A stretch of DNA of 6,605 bases from NCBI GenBank assembly GCA_004555425.1, contig SFID01000133.1, forward strand, positions 1 to 6,605, written 5' to 3'. A model generated the notes under the pieces. The model worked only from the letters and a program-made list of their open reading frames with translations. It did not search any database and was not told where the DNA came from. Of this stretch, positions 1 through 6,553 are shown piece after piece (within the stretch, counting starts at the first letter, position 1; each line of letters starts with the position of its first letter). Made by a program: the position numbers and the translations under genes. This stretch comes from Bacteroidales bacterium. Its GTDB lineage: Bacteria; Bacteroidota; Bacteroidia; Bacteroidales; Bacteroidaceae.

Positions 1-333
1 GGTTTGGGCGTTAAGAGCTTGCTCTTATAAGACCAAAGCGAAAGCCTAACACCAGGGGCTTTGCCCCCATCCTCTTCAAGGGGTTTTTCTTGTTTTTGTG
101 TATTCAAAACTTTTCCTATCAATGAGTGAGAATACCCTACTCACACGCTCTCGAGCAACGTGCGGTACGTTTCTCACCTCGGTGTACAAACCCTTCACAA
201 CCTTGACCTGAGTAGTTACCAGTTTCAGGGTAACCCAGAGTGCTGAGAACGTACAGCCAGGGTGGGTCTTCGTAATGAATTGATGATGCTTGCCCGCTTG
301 ATTCGTTAGAGCGCCCAAAATCATCAAACCTAC
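1..333. other. Gene-free, hairpin-rich segment downstream of trmN6
   Basis: No gene here can be supported. The segment is dense in short inverted repeats: TAAGAGC/GCTCTTA (12-18/21-27), GGGGC/GCCCC (55-59/63-67), GTGAG/CTCAC (126-130/140-144), AACGT/ACGTT (157-161/167-171), CACC/GGTG (175-178/181-184), GTTACC/GGTAAC (215-220/229-234) and TTGATGAT/ATCATCAA (280-287/320-327). On the minus strand, the reading frame just after the trmN6 stop stays open for about 80 codons (324 down to 76, ATG start). Its codon use (AGG, AGA, CTA, CGA) is unlike lon and tgt, and I recognise no family, so I do not call it a gene. The segment could be a structured RNA, an interspersed repeat or a remnant; sequence alone does not decide. 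Confidence 0.5.
64..97 (+). terminator. Possible weak rho-independent terminator
   Basis: CCCC (64-67) can pair with GGGG (80-83) across a 12-base loop, and the second arm is followed directly by TTTTT and then another T-rich run (84-97). The stem is only 4 bp and competes with the tighter GGGGC/GCCCC hairpin at 55-67. It would serve a plus-strand transcript entering from the left of the window, which cannot be seen. Confidence 0.22.
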
Positions 334-1041
334 TTATAAATAAAAATCCTTCGTGAGGGCTTGGTAGTCTTCCGACCGATTCCCATTTGCGCCTGTCAGA
401 CAGAGTTGATTGTGAAGGATAGGTGCGCTGGTAGGTTGGTTTGTCCAATGCAATAAAGTTCGGCGTGGGGGTTTGGTTGCTTTGGTGGTAATGTCCGTGC
501 GACGTAGGAGGTGAAGCCCTGTCCCGACAGCAATGCCAAGGATGTGCGGTGCTTCTTGGAAAGGCAGGATGATTTGAAGCGAACCGCCTGGAGTAAGGAG
601 GCGTGCAGCAGACTCTATCAATGCAGCAAAGGATAATCCGCCCTCCACACTGCGGGCGGCTGCACGTGTGGGGTTGGGCGAGAGGAGTGTTTCGGTGAAA
701 AAGGGTGGATTGCTCAGAATGCAATCATATTGAAAGGCGTTGGGCTGCGTGCTGAACGTCTGTATGTCAGTTTGCAAAGCTTGCAGGCGTTCGGCAAAGG
801 GAGAGGCTTGGAAATTCTCCGTGGCCTCGTCTATGGATGCTTGGTCTATGTCGATGGCTGTGACGTTGGCCGTTGGGTTGCGTTGGGCTGCCATGAGCGC
901 AATCAGCCCACAGCCTGTGCCGATGTCGAGGATATTTTGTGCAGAATGCGTCTCGGCCCAAGCGCCTAGGAGGACACCGTCCGTGCCCACCTTCATAGTG
1001 CTACGGGAATGCGAAACGGAGAATTGTCGGAAGCGAAACAT
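334..1041 (-). CDS. trmN6: tRNA1(Val) (adenine(37)-N6)-methyltransferase TrmN6
   Basis: This 235-residue class I S-adenosylmethionine-dependent methyltransferase belongs to the TrmN6/YfiC family, which methylates N6 of adenine 37, next to the anticodon of tRNA-Val, in the cytoplasm. The N-terminus (FRFRQFSV, then MKVGTDGVLLGAW, residues 16-28) is the family's characteristic opening. The SAM-binding glycine loop LDIGTGCG is at residues 38-45, the acidic AIDID strand end at 62-66, and the N6-adenine signature NPPFF at 111-115. The tail ends LTKDFYL, as I recall for Bacteroidales homologues, so the protein appears complete. The ATG at 1039-1041 fits the family start. It is transcribed divergently from lon, with repeat copy A in the shared upstream region. 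The exact tRNA target is inferred from the family. Confidence 0.9.
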   Translation of the reverse strand: MFRFRQFSVSHSRSTMKVGTDGVLLGAWAETHSAQNILDIGTGCGLIALMAAQRNPTANVTAIDIDQASIDEATENFQASPFAERLQALQTDIQTFSTQPNAFQYDCILSNPPFFTETLLSPNPTRAAARSVEGGLSFAALIESAARLLTPGGSLQIILPFQEAPHILGIAVGTGLHLLRRTDITTKATKPPRRTLLHWTNQPTSAPILHNQLCLTGANGNRSEDYQALTKDFYL

Positions 1042-1091
1042 GGATGATTTGTTTTGATTTTGGAAATTGCATGGAGCAAAAAGAGCCTAGA

Positions 1092-1259
1092 GGTAGGTTC
1101 TATAAATTAGTTTCAATGGGAGGTAGAGTTTCTATTCTGCTTGGATGTCTTCACGCCTCTCGCGCCGTATCTTTTTGTTTTTCATTCAGCTTCATAAAAA
1201 ACAAAAATCTACGGCACGATAGCCGCAAATACATCGCAAGCTAATTTATAGAACCTACC
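1092..1259. repeat. MITE-like nested inverted-repeat element, copy A
   Basis: This 168-bp element is bounded by perfect 19-bp inverted repeats (GGTAGGTTCTATAAATTAG at 1092-1110 and its complement at 1241-1259; one further A/T pair extends each arm). Inside, CTTGGATGT (1140-1148) pairs with ACATC-G-CAAG (1231-1240) with one bulged G. GCCGTA plus TTTTTGTTTTT (1164-1182) pairs with AAAAACAAAAA plus TACGGC (1197-1215) across a 2x2 mismatch. The left side has an unpaired 29-nt stretch (1111-1139) that repeats part of the terminal sequence (AGGTAG...TTTCTAT). It has no credible coding capacity. The flanks show a possible 4-bp target duplication, TAGA (1088-1091 and 1260-1263). It sits in the trmN6/lon divergent intergenic region. 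The non-autonomous mobile element reading is inference; that it is a repeat is shown by copy B. Confidence 0.85.
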
Positions 1260-1291
1260 TAGAAACTATTAGCGTGTCAACAGTAATACCG

Positions 1292-1299
1292 CAAAGTTA
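1292..1299 (-). promoter_or_regulatory. Possible -7 box toward trmN6
   Basis: On the minus strand this reads TAACTTTG, a full match to the Bacteroidetes -7 consensus TAnnTTTG, pointing at trmN6. No TTG or TTTG lies at the expected distance of about 20 bases upstream, so support is weak. If it is used, copy A would lie inside the trmN6 leader RNA. Confidence 0.28.
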
Positions 1300-1319
1300 G
1301 TTAGTTTTCAGAATAAGGA

Positions 1320-1351
1320 ATTGTGAGTACACGAAAAAAATAGTACCTTTG
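1320..1351 (+). promoter_or_regulatory. Bacteroidetes-type promoter of lon
   Basis: ATTG (1320-1323) and TACCTTTG (1344-1351) are separated by 20 bases, matching the -33 TTTG / -7 TAnnTTTG promoter read by the primary sigma factor of Bacteroidetes. Transcription would begin near 1357, leaving a leader of about 70 bases before the lon ATG. A second -7-like TAACTTTG occurs at 1388-1395 but lacks a correctly spaced -33 element. No heat-shock-specific element was recognised. Confidence 0.65.
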
Positions 1352-1430
1352 CGCTTGATTTTTCTAGATTTAGTAATGCTCCGTTGATAACTTTGACGAT
1401 ACAACTTTGTGAGCCCACTCAAAACCGACA

Positions 1431-3908
1431 ATGAATAAAGATGAAATCCGTAATGGCGCCTTCTCGCTTATAGCAGATTATGAAGGCGATATTTCCACGC
1501 TCTTCAACGAAAGCGTGCCCCCCACTTTGCCCATCCTTCCGCTGCGAAATATGATGTTGTTCCCGGGAGTGATGGCGCAAGTCAATGTAGCTCGCGAGAG
1601 TTCGCTCTATCTGATTAACGACGCCACCGAGCACAACAAAGTGATTGGCGTTTTCTGCCAGCTGGATGCTTCTGTGGACGTTCCTCGTATAGAGGATTTC
1701 TACAGGACGGGTGTGGCTGCGCGTATCATCCGCTCCTTTACGCTGCCCGATGGCACGACTGCCATCATCCTGCAAAGCCTTTCGCGCATACACTTGGATG
1801 AAATCTTGCGCATCAATCCCTACAGGCGTGGTCGCGTGACTCGACTGGACGACGAACTGCCTGCTCCCGATGACAAGGAGTTTCAGGTGTTGGTGGGTGC
1901 TTGTCAGGAAGCAACCACCGAACTCTTGCGCTTGGCCGAACCACCGCGCGAAGATGCCGTTTTTGCTATGCGCAATATCCACAATCCAGTGTTCTTGGCC
2001 AACTTCATCTGTACGAATATGCCGCTTCCCCTTGCGGATAAGGACAAGTTGATTCAGGAGAACAGCCTCTATCAGCGCACGTATCGCCTGATGCAGGTGC
2101 TGGGGCGCGAGGTGCAGTTTGCCCGCCTCAAGCGCGACATTCAGAACCAGACACACGAGGAACTGGACCAGCAGCAAAAGGAGTATTTCCTTCAACAGCA
2201 GATTAAGAATATCCAGAACGAGTTGGGAGGAGGCGAGAATGAGGACGTTATTGAACTGCGCAAACGAATCGCCGAAATACAACTGCCGGAAAAGATTGAG
2301 GCTCTTGTCAGCCGCGAGATACGTAAGTTGGAGCACATTCCCGTGCAGGCTCCCGACTACAACGTGCAACTGAATTATCTCCAAACACTGCTCTCCCTCC
2401 CTTGGGGCAAGGAAACAAAGGATAATCTCAGCATCAAGAATGCTCAGAAGCAGTTGGACCACGACCACTATGGGCTGGAGAAAGTGAAGGAGCGCATCCT
2501 CGAACACCTGGCTATGCTGCAGGTGCGCAAGAACAACAAGGCGCCCATCCTCTGCCTGTATGGCCCTCCGGGAGTCGGCAAGACCTCGCTGGGAAAAAGC
2601 ATCGCCACAGCTTTGGGACGTCAGTATGTGCGCGTATCCTTAGGAGGTGTGCACGATGAAGCCGAAATCCGCGGCCACCGACGTACCTATATCGGAGCAA
2701 TGCCCGGACGTATTATTAAGAGCCTGGTCAAGGCAGGCACGAATAATCCCGTGTTTGTCTTGGACGAGATAGACAAGGTCTCAGATAGCAATCACCAAGG
2801 CGACCCCCAGTCGGCCTTGCTCGAAGTGCTGGACCCCGAGCAGAACAATGCCTTCCACGACAACTACTTGGATATTGATTACGACCTAAGCAAGGTGATG
2901 TTTATCGCCACAGCCAACAGCCTCAACACGATTCCGCGCCCCCTTCTTGACCGAATGGAGATTATCGAAGTGGAGGGCTACCTGACCGAAGAGAAGAAGG
3001 AGATTGCGCGCCGCCACCTGATTCCCCGCATTGGCAAAGGCGTAGATTTTGGCGATGGGAGCAATCTGCGAATTTCTGCGGCAGCCATTCAGCGCATCAT
3101 CGAATCATATACGCGAGAGAGCGGCGTACGCCAACTTGAGAAACAACTGGAAAAAGTATTCCGCAAGGTGGCCCTGCGCATCAGTATGGATGCTGAGGAG
3201 GAGCGTAAGAAATGGTTGCAACCCCTTCAGCCAGCCGCCATCGGCGAACTACTGGGTAAGCCAATTTACAACCGCGATATTTATCAGGGCAACGACTATG
3301 CGGGCGTGGTGACAGGCTTGGCATGGACGGCTGTGGGCGGCGAGATTCTGTTTATCGAGACCAGTGTCAGCCGCAGCCGCACGCCACGATTGACGCTGAC
3401 TGGAAATTTGGGCGATGTGATGAAAGAATCCGCCATCTTGGCATTGGAATATATCAAGTCGCACTGCACAAATCTTGGTTTGGACCATCGCATCTTCGAC
3501 CATTGGAGCATCCACGTGCATGTGCCCGAGGGAGCCACACCCAAGGATGGCCCATCGGCTGGTATCACCATTGCCACCTCGCTGGCTTCGGCCCTAACAC
3601 AGCGCAAGGTGCGCAAGGGAGTGGCCATGACGGGCGAGATAACCCTTCGCGGTAAGGTGCTGCCCGTAGGTGGCATCAAGGAAAAAATCCTGGCAGCCAA
3701 GCGTGCTGGCTTGACCGACATCGTCATCAGCAAAGACAATCGCCCTGATATTGATGAGATAGAGGAGCGCTATCTGAAGGGACTGACCTTCCACTTTGTA
3801 GAAAACGTGAACGAAGTCCTCGCCTACGCCCTCCTGGACGAACAAGTGAATAATCCCATTGCCATCACCGTGCCCGAAGAGTCGAAGGACGATAAGGCTC
3901 AAGAGTAG
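1431..3908 (+). CDS. lon: ATP-dependent Lon protease (LonA type)
   Basis: This 825-residue cytoplasmic protease unfolds and degrades damaged and regulatory proteins using ATP, as a hexamer in known family members. The N-terminal substrate-binding domain spans roughly residues 30-230, starting with LPILPLRN, followed by a coiled region (about 235-300). The AAA+ module has Walker A GPPGVGKT (378-385), Walker B VFVLDEID (441-448), sensor-1 Asn496 in ATAN, and sensor-2 Arg567 in SGVRQLE. The protease domain has catalytic Ser709 in DGPSAG and Lys750 in GGIKEK, forming the Ser-Lys dyad. All key residues are present and the length is normal for LonA, so it should be active. The ATG at 1431 has an A-rich upstream region and no Shine-Dalgarno, normal for Bacteroidetes. 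The promoter at 1320-1351 probably drives it with tgt. Confidence 0.97.
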   Translation: MNKDEIRNGAFSLIADYEGDISTLFNESVPPTLPILPLRNMMLFPGVMAQVNVARESSLYLINDATEHNKVIGVFCQLDASVDVPRIEDFYRTGVAARIIRSFTLPDGTTAIILQSLSRIHLDEILRINPYRRGRVTRLDDELPAPDDKEFQVLVGACQEATTELLRLAEPPREDAVFAMRNIHNPVFLANFICTNMPLPLADKDKLIQENSLYQRTYRLMQVLGREVQFARLKRDIQNQTHEELDQQQKEYFLQQQIKNIQNELGGGENEDVIELRKRIAEIQLPEKIEALVSREIRKLEHIPVQAPDYNVQLNYLQTLLSLPWGKETKDNLSIKNAQKQLDHDHYGLEKVKERILEHLAMLQVRKNNKAPILCLYGPPGVGKTSLGKSIATALGRQYVRVSLGGVHDEAEIRGHRRTYIGAMPGRIIKSLVKAGTNNPVFVLDEIDKVSDSNHQGDPQSALLEVLDPEQNNAFHDNYLDIDYDLSKVMFIATANSLNTIPRPLLDRMEIIEVEGYLTEEKKEIARRHLIPRIGKGVDFGDGSNLRISAAAIQRIIESYTRESGVRQLEKQLEKVFRKVALRISMDAEEERKKWLQPLQPAAIGELLGKPIYNRDIYQGNDYAGVVTGLAWTAVGGEILFIETSVSRSRTPRLTLTGNLGDVMKESAILALEYIKSHCTNLGLDHRIFDHWSIHVHVPEGATPKDGPSAGITIATSLASALTQRKVRKGVAMTGEITLRGKVLPVGGIKEKILAAKRAGLTDIVISKDNRPDIDEIEERYLKGLTFHFVENVNEVLAYALLDEQVNNPIAITVPEESKDDKAQE

Positions 3909-3938
3909 CTGTGCGCCGCACCATCAAACTATTTCAGC

Positions 3939-5093
3939 ATGAATCGTATACAACATAAAGGTATGCCCTTCGTCCTGCAACACACCGATGCAGGCAGCAA
4001 AGCGCGCGCCGGACAGATAACCACGGACCACGGAGCCATTGAGACGCCAATATTTATGCCCGTGGGTACGCTAGGCAGTGTCAAAGGCGTTCACCAGCAC
4101 GAACTCAAGGAGGACATACAAGCGCAGATTATTCTGGGCAATACCTACCACCTTTACCTGCGTCCGGGGTTGGACGTATTGCGCCAGGCAGGCGGTTTGC
4201 ACCGTTTCAATGGCTTCGACCGCCCGATGCTGACCGATAGCGGCGGTTTCCAGGTGTTCTCGCTGGCAGGCATTCGCAAACTCAGCGAAAAGGGTTGCGA
4301 ATTTCGCAGCCATATTGATGGAAGCAAGCATTTCTTCACCCCCGAGGGCGTGATGGATATTGAGCGAACGATTGGCGCCGACATTATGATGGCATTCGAT
4401 GAATGTCCGCCGGGCACCGCCTCCTATGATTACGCCGCCAAAAGTTTGAAACTCACCCACGGATGGCTGGAACGCTGTGTGGAGCGTTATAATGAAACCG
4501 AGCCACTCTACGGATACCATCAAACGCTCTTCCCCATCGTGCAGGGTTGTGTATATCCCGAACTGCGCCGCGAGAGTGCCCATTTCGCTGCCAACCTTGA
4601 TGCCGAAGGTTACGCCATTGGCGGACTAGCCGTGGGCGAACCAGCCGAGCAGATGTACGAGATGATAGAAGTGGTCAACGAGATACTGCCCACCGACCGT
4701 CCGCGCTACCTGATGGGCGTTGGCACACCCGTCAATATCCTTGAGGCCATTGAGCGCGGCGTTGATATGTTTGATTGTGTGATGCCAACCCGCAATGGTC
4801 GCAACGCTATGCTCTTCACCGCGCAGGGAATAATGAATATGCGCAATGCCAAATGGGCCACCGATTTCTCGCCCGTAGATGCCGATGCCCATTCCTTCGT
4901 TGATACGCAATATACAAAGGCATACCTGCATCACCTGTTCAAGGCCAAGGAACTGCTGGCTATGCAGATTGCCAGCATTCATAATCTGGCCTTCTACCTC
5001 TGGCTCGTTCGGGAAGCGCGCCGCCAGATACTCGCGGATAACTTTGCCGCTTGGAAGGCGCAAATGATTCCCCGCCTCTCACACCGCTTGTAG
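3939..5093 (+). CDS. tgt: tRNA-guanine transglycosylase (queuine tRNA-ribosyltransferase)
   Basis: Tgt swaps the wobble guanine 34 of GUN-anticodon tRNAs (Asp, Asn, His, Tyr) for a queuosine precursor, preQ1 in most bacteria. The 384-residue protein has Asp100 in LTDSGGFQ (general acid/base position), Asp154 in FDECPP, VQGC at 201-204, GGLAVGE at 228-234, and the nucleophile Asp279 in MFDCVMPTRNGRN. The usual CxCxxC zinc cysteines are missing: the aligned stretch reads A-H-S-F-V-D (317-322), before AYLHHL, although the later His in SIHN (348) remains. From memory this is shared by Bacteroides Tgt proteins. The first ATG (3939) gives 8 residues more than family members; ATG 3963 (MPFVLQHTD) aligns better with their start. 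It lies 30 bp after lon, probably in the same operon. Confidence 0.95.
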   Translation: MNRIQHKGMPFVLQHTDAGSKARAGQITTDHGAIETPIFMPVGTLGSVKGVHQHELKEDIQAQIILGNTYHLYLRPGLDVLRQAGGLHRFNGFDRPMLTDSGGFQVFSLAGIRKLSEKGCEFRSHIDGSKHFFTPEGVMDIERTIGADIMMAFDECPPGTASYDYAAKSLKLTHGWLERCVERYNETEPLYGYHQTLFPIVQGCVYPELRRESAHFAANLDAEGYAIGGLAVGEPAEQMYEMIEVVNEILPTDRPRYLMGVGTPVNILEAIERGVDMFDCVMPTRNGRNAMLFTAQGIMNMRNAKWATDFSPVDADAHSFVDTQYTKAYLHHLFKAKELLAMQIASIHNLAFYLWLVREARRQILADNFAAWKAQMIPRLSHRL

Positions 5094-5131
5094 GGTGGGA
5101 GAGAGAACAGCCTAAAGATTCTTTGATTACT

Positions 5132-5320
5132 GGTAGGTTCTATAAATTAGTTTCAATGGAAGGTAGATTTTCTATTTAACTTGGATGCCCTTCCCGACTC
5201 TCGCATCGTATCTTTTTGTTTTTCATTCGGTCACGTAGCTCGCTACGCTCCCTCACGAAAAACAAAAACCTACGGCACGATAGCCGAAAACTCATCGCAA
5301 GCTAATTTATAGCACCTACC
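5132..5320. repeat. MITE-like nested inverted-repeat element, copy B
   Basis: This is a 189-bp relative of the 168-bp element in front of lon, in the same orientation. The left terminal repeat (5132-5150) is identical to that of copy A; the right (5302-5320) differs at one base (GCACC for GAACC). The architecture is kept: a 29-nt left bulge (5151-5179), stem CTTGGATG / CATC-G-CAAG (5180-5187 / 5293-5301) with the same bulged G, and inner stem TTTTTGTTTTT / AAAAACAAAAA (5213-5223 / 5258-5268) flanked by pairs that include a G-T wobble (5206/5275). The apical loop is longer (34 versus 14 nt) and contains CGTAGC-TC-GCTACG (5234-5247). No matching target duplication is visible. It lies between tgt and the permease gene and could form a stem-loop in their transcript. 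Confidence 0.85.
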
Positions 5321-5347
5321 TAAAAAAAGTAGTTGATATTTATCCCT

Positions 5348-6553
5348 ATGGAGCACTTACAGCCAGAAGCATCTTCCACCAATCATCCACAGCAGCCTTT
5401 GCCAACAAAGCGCAAGGGCAAGTGGATTGTGCGTATGCGGAAATGGTGGAAGGGGCTGCTGCGTGTGTTGAGTAAGATGCAGGTGAAGAGTCTGGACCGG
5501 TATATTATCGTCAAGTTCCTGAGCACCTACATCTTCCTGATTACTATTATTATTACGATAGCAATCATCTTTGACTTCAATGAGCGTATTGACAAATTCA
5601 CGCAGAGCCATGTCAGTATGCAGAAAGTCATCTTTGACTACTACCTCAACTTCATCCCCTATTTCGTCAACCTCTTCAGTCCGCTCTTTGTCTTCATCGC
5701 CGTCATTTTCTTTACGACAAAGTTGGCCGACAACTCCGAAATTATCGCGATGAAAGCAGCGGGCATGAGTTTTCGCCGCTTGCTGCGCCCGTATATGTTC
5801 TCTGCCGCACTCATTGCCATCTGTACGTTTGTACTTGGTGCCTATGTGATTCCAAAGGGAAACGTGGCCAAGGTGAATTTCGAGAATACCTATATAAAAA
5901 AGAAACGCTCCACGATTGTCGAAAATGTGCAGTTGCAAGTGGCCCCAGGTGTGGTGGCGTACATTTCCAACTTTGACAACGAGACGAAGCGCGGCTTTGG
6001 TTTTAGCCTGGATAAGTTTCAGGGAAAAAAGATTGTGTCGCGGCTGACGGCCACAACGATTCAGTACGACACCTTGGCCGATAATAAATACCACTGGACC
6101 CTTCAGCAGTACAACATCCGCGAGTTCAAGGGCCTGCGCGAGGTTATCAAGTCGGGCATAAAGATAGATTCCACCATTCAAATGGAGCCCAGCGATTTCT
6201 TCTATATCAACAACCAGCAGGAAACGATGACCATGCCCGAACTGCAGGAATACATTGAGAAGCAACGTCTGCGCGGTTCGACCAACGTCAGTTTGTTTGA
6301 AGTGGAATATCACAAGCGTATTGCATCGGTATTTGCGGCATTCATCCTGACCTTGATAGGCGTCACCCTTTCGTGCGAAAAGCGTAAAGGGGGTATGGGA
6401 CTGCCGTTGGGCATCGGTCTCGCCCTGAGCTTCTCCTATATTCTGTTCCAAACCATCTCTTCCACCTTTGCCATTAAGGTCGATGAAAGGTGTTATATTT
6501 TCACGTTTGCAGTATTGATAGTAAGGCATGGCATCATGTGCAGAATCCAATAG
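5348..6553 (+). CDS. LptF/LptG family permease (YjgP/YjgQ), C-terminus replaced
   Basis: This is an inner-membrane subunit of the lipopolysaccharide transporter LptB2FG, which moves LPS from the inner membrane toward the cell surface. From ATG 5348 the protein has 401 residues. The core begins SLDRYIIVKFL, with membrane segments near 57-77, 105-124 and 151-167, a periplasmic domain at about 170-320, then segments near 327-343 and 355-374. After SSTFAI (371-376) the sequence leaves the family: the expected sixth membrane segment and basic tail are missing. About 25 foreign residues (KVDERCYIF onward) replace them, translated from the antisense of a transposase fragment. Activity is therefore uncertain. 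A TTG at 5333 and ATG 5477 (MQVKSLDRY, close to the usual family start) are alternative starts; the first 40 residues are an unusual basic extension. Whether it is the F or G paralogue is not resolved. Confidence 0.85.
   Translation: MEHLQPEASSTNHPQQPLPTKRKGKWIVRMRKWWKGLLRVLSKMQVKSLDRYIIVKFLSTYIFLITIIITIAIIFDFNERIDKFTQSHVSMQKVIFDYYLNFIPYFVNLFSPLFVFIAVIFFTTKLADNSEIIAMKAAGMSFRRLLRPYMFSAALIAICTFVLGAYVIPKGNVAKVNFENTYIKKKRSTIVENVQLQVAPGVVAYISNFDNETKRGFGFSLDKFQGKKIVSRLTATTIQYDTLADNKYHWTLQQYNIREFKGLREVIKSGIKIDSTIQMEPSDFFYINNQQETMTMPELQEYIEKQRLRGSTNVSLFEVEYHKRIASVFAAFILTLIGVTLSCEKRKGGMGLPLGIGLALSFSYILFQTISSTFAIKVDERCYIFTFAVLIVRHGIMCRIQ

Noticed and set aside
44..311. Integron-like core sites (GCCTAAC at 44-50, GTTAGAG near 305-311)
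   Set aside because: The spacing is far too long for an attC site, the second core does not fit GTTRRRY, and no integrase is present.
76..324. About 80-codon open frame on the minus strand right after the trmN6 stop
   Set aside because: Codon use is unlike the neighbouring genes, no family or motif is recognisable, and the stretch is full of inverted repeats; it is described as part of the unassigned region instead.
137..724. 195-codon open frame on the minus strand
   Set aside because: It overlaps trmN6 in another frame for most of its length and lacks any recognisable domain.
1044..1244. 66-codon open frame on the plus strand across copy A
   Set aside because: It runs through the inverted repeats of the element, has no motif, and is not preserved in copy B.
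1419..2507. 362-codon open frame antisense to lon
   Set aside because: Antisense shadow of a clearly coding gene; composition reflects lon codons and there is no domain.
5209..5216. -7-like TATCTTTT inside copy B as a promoter for the permease gene
   Set aside because: The last base does not match TAnnTTTG and the nearest upstream TTG (5181-5183) is 25 bases away rather than about 20.
1092..5320. Composite transposon carrying lon and tgt between copies A and B
   Set aside because: The copies encode no transposase, the enclosed genes are core housekeeping genes in their usual order, and no target duplication flanks the pair.
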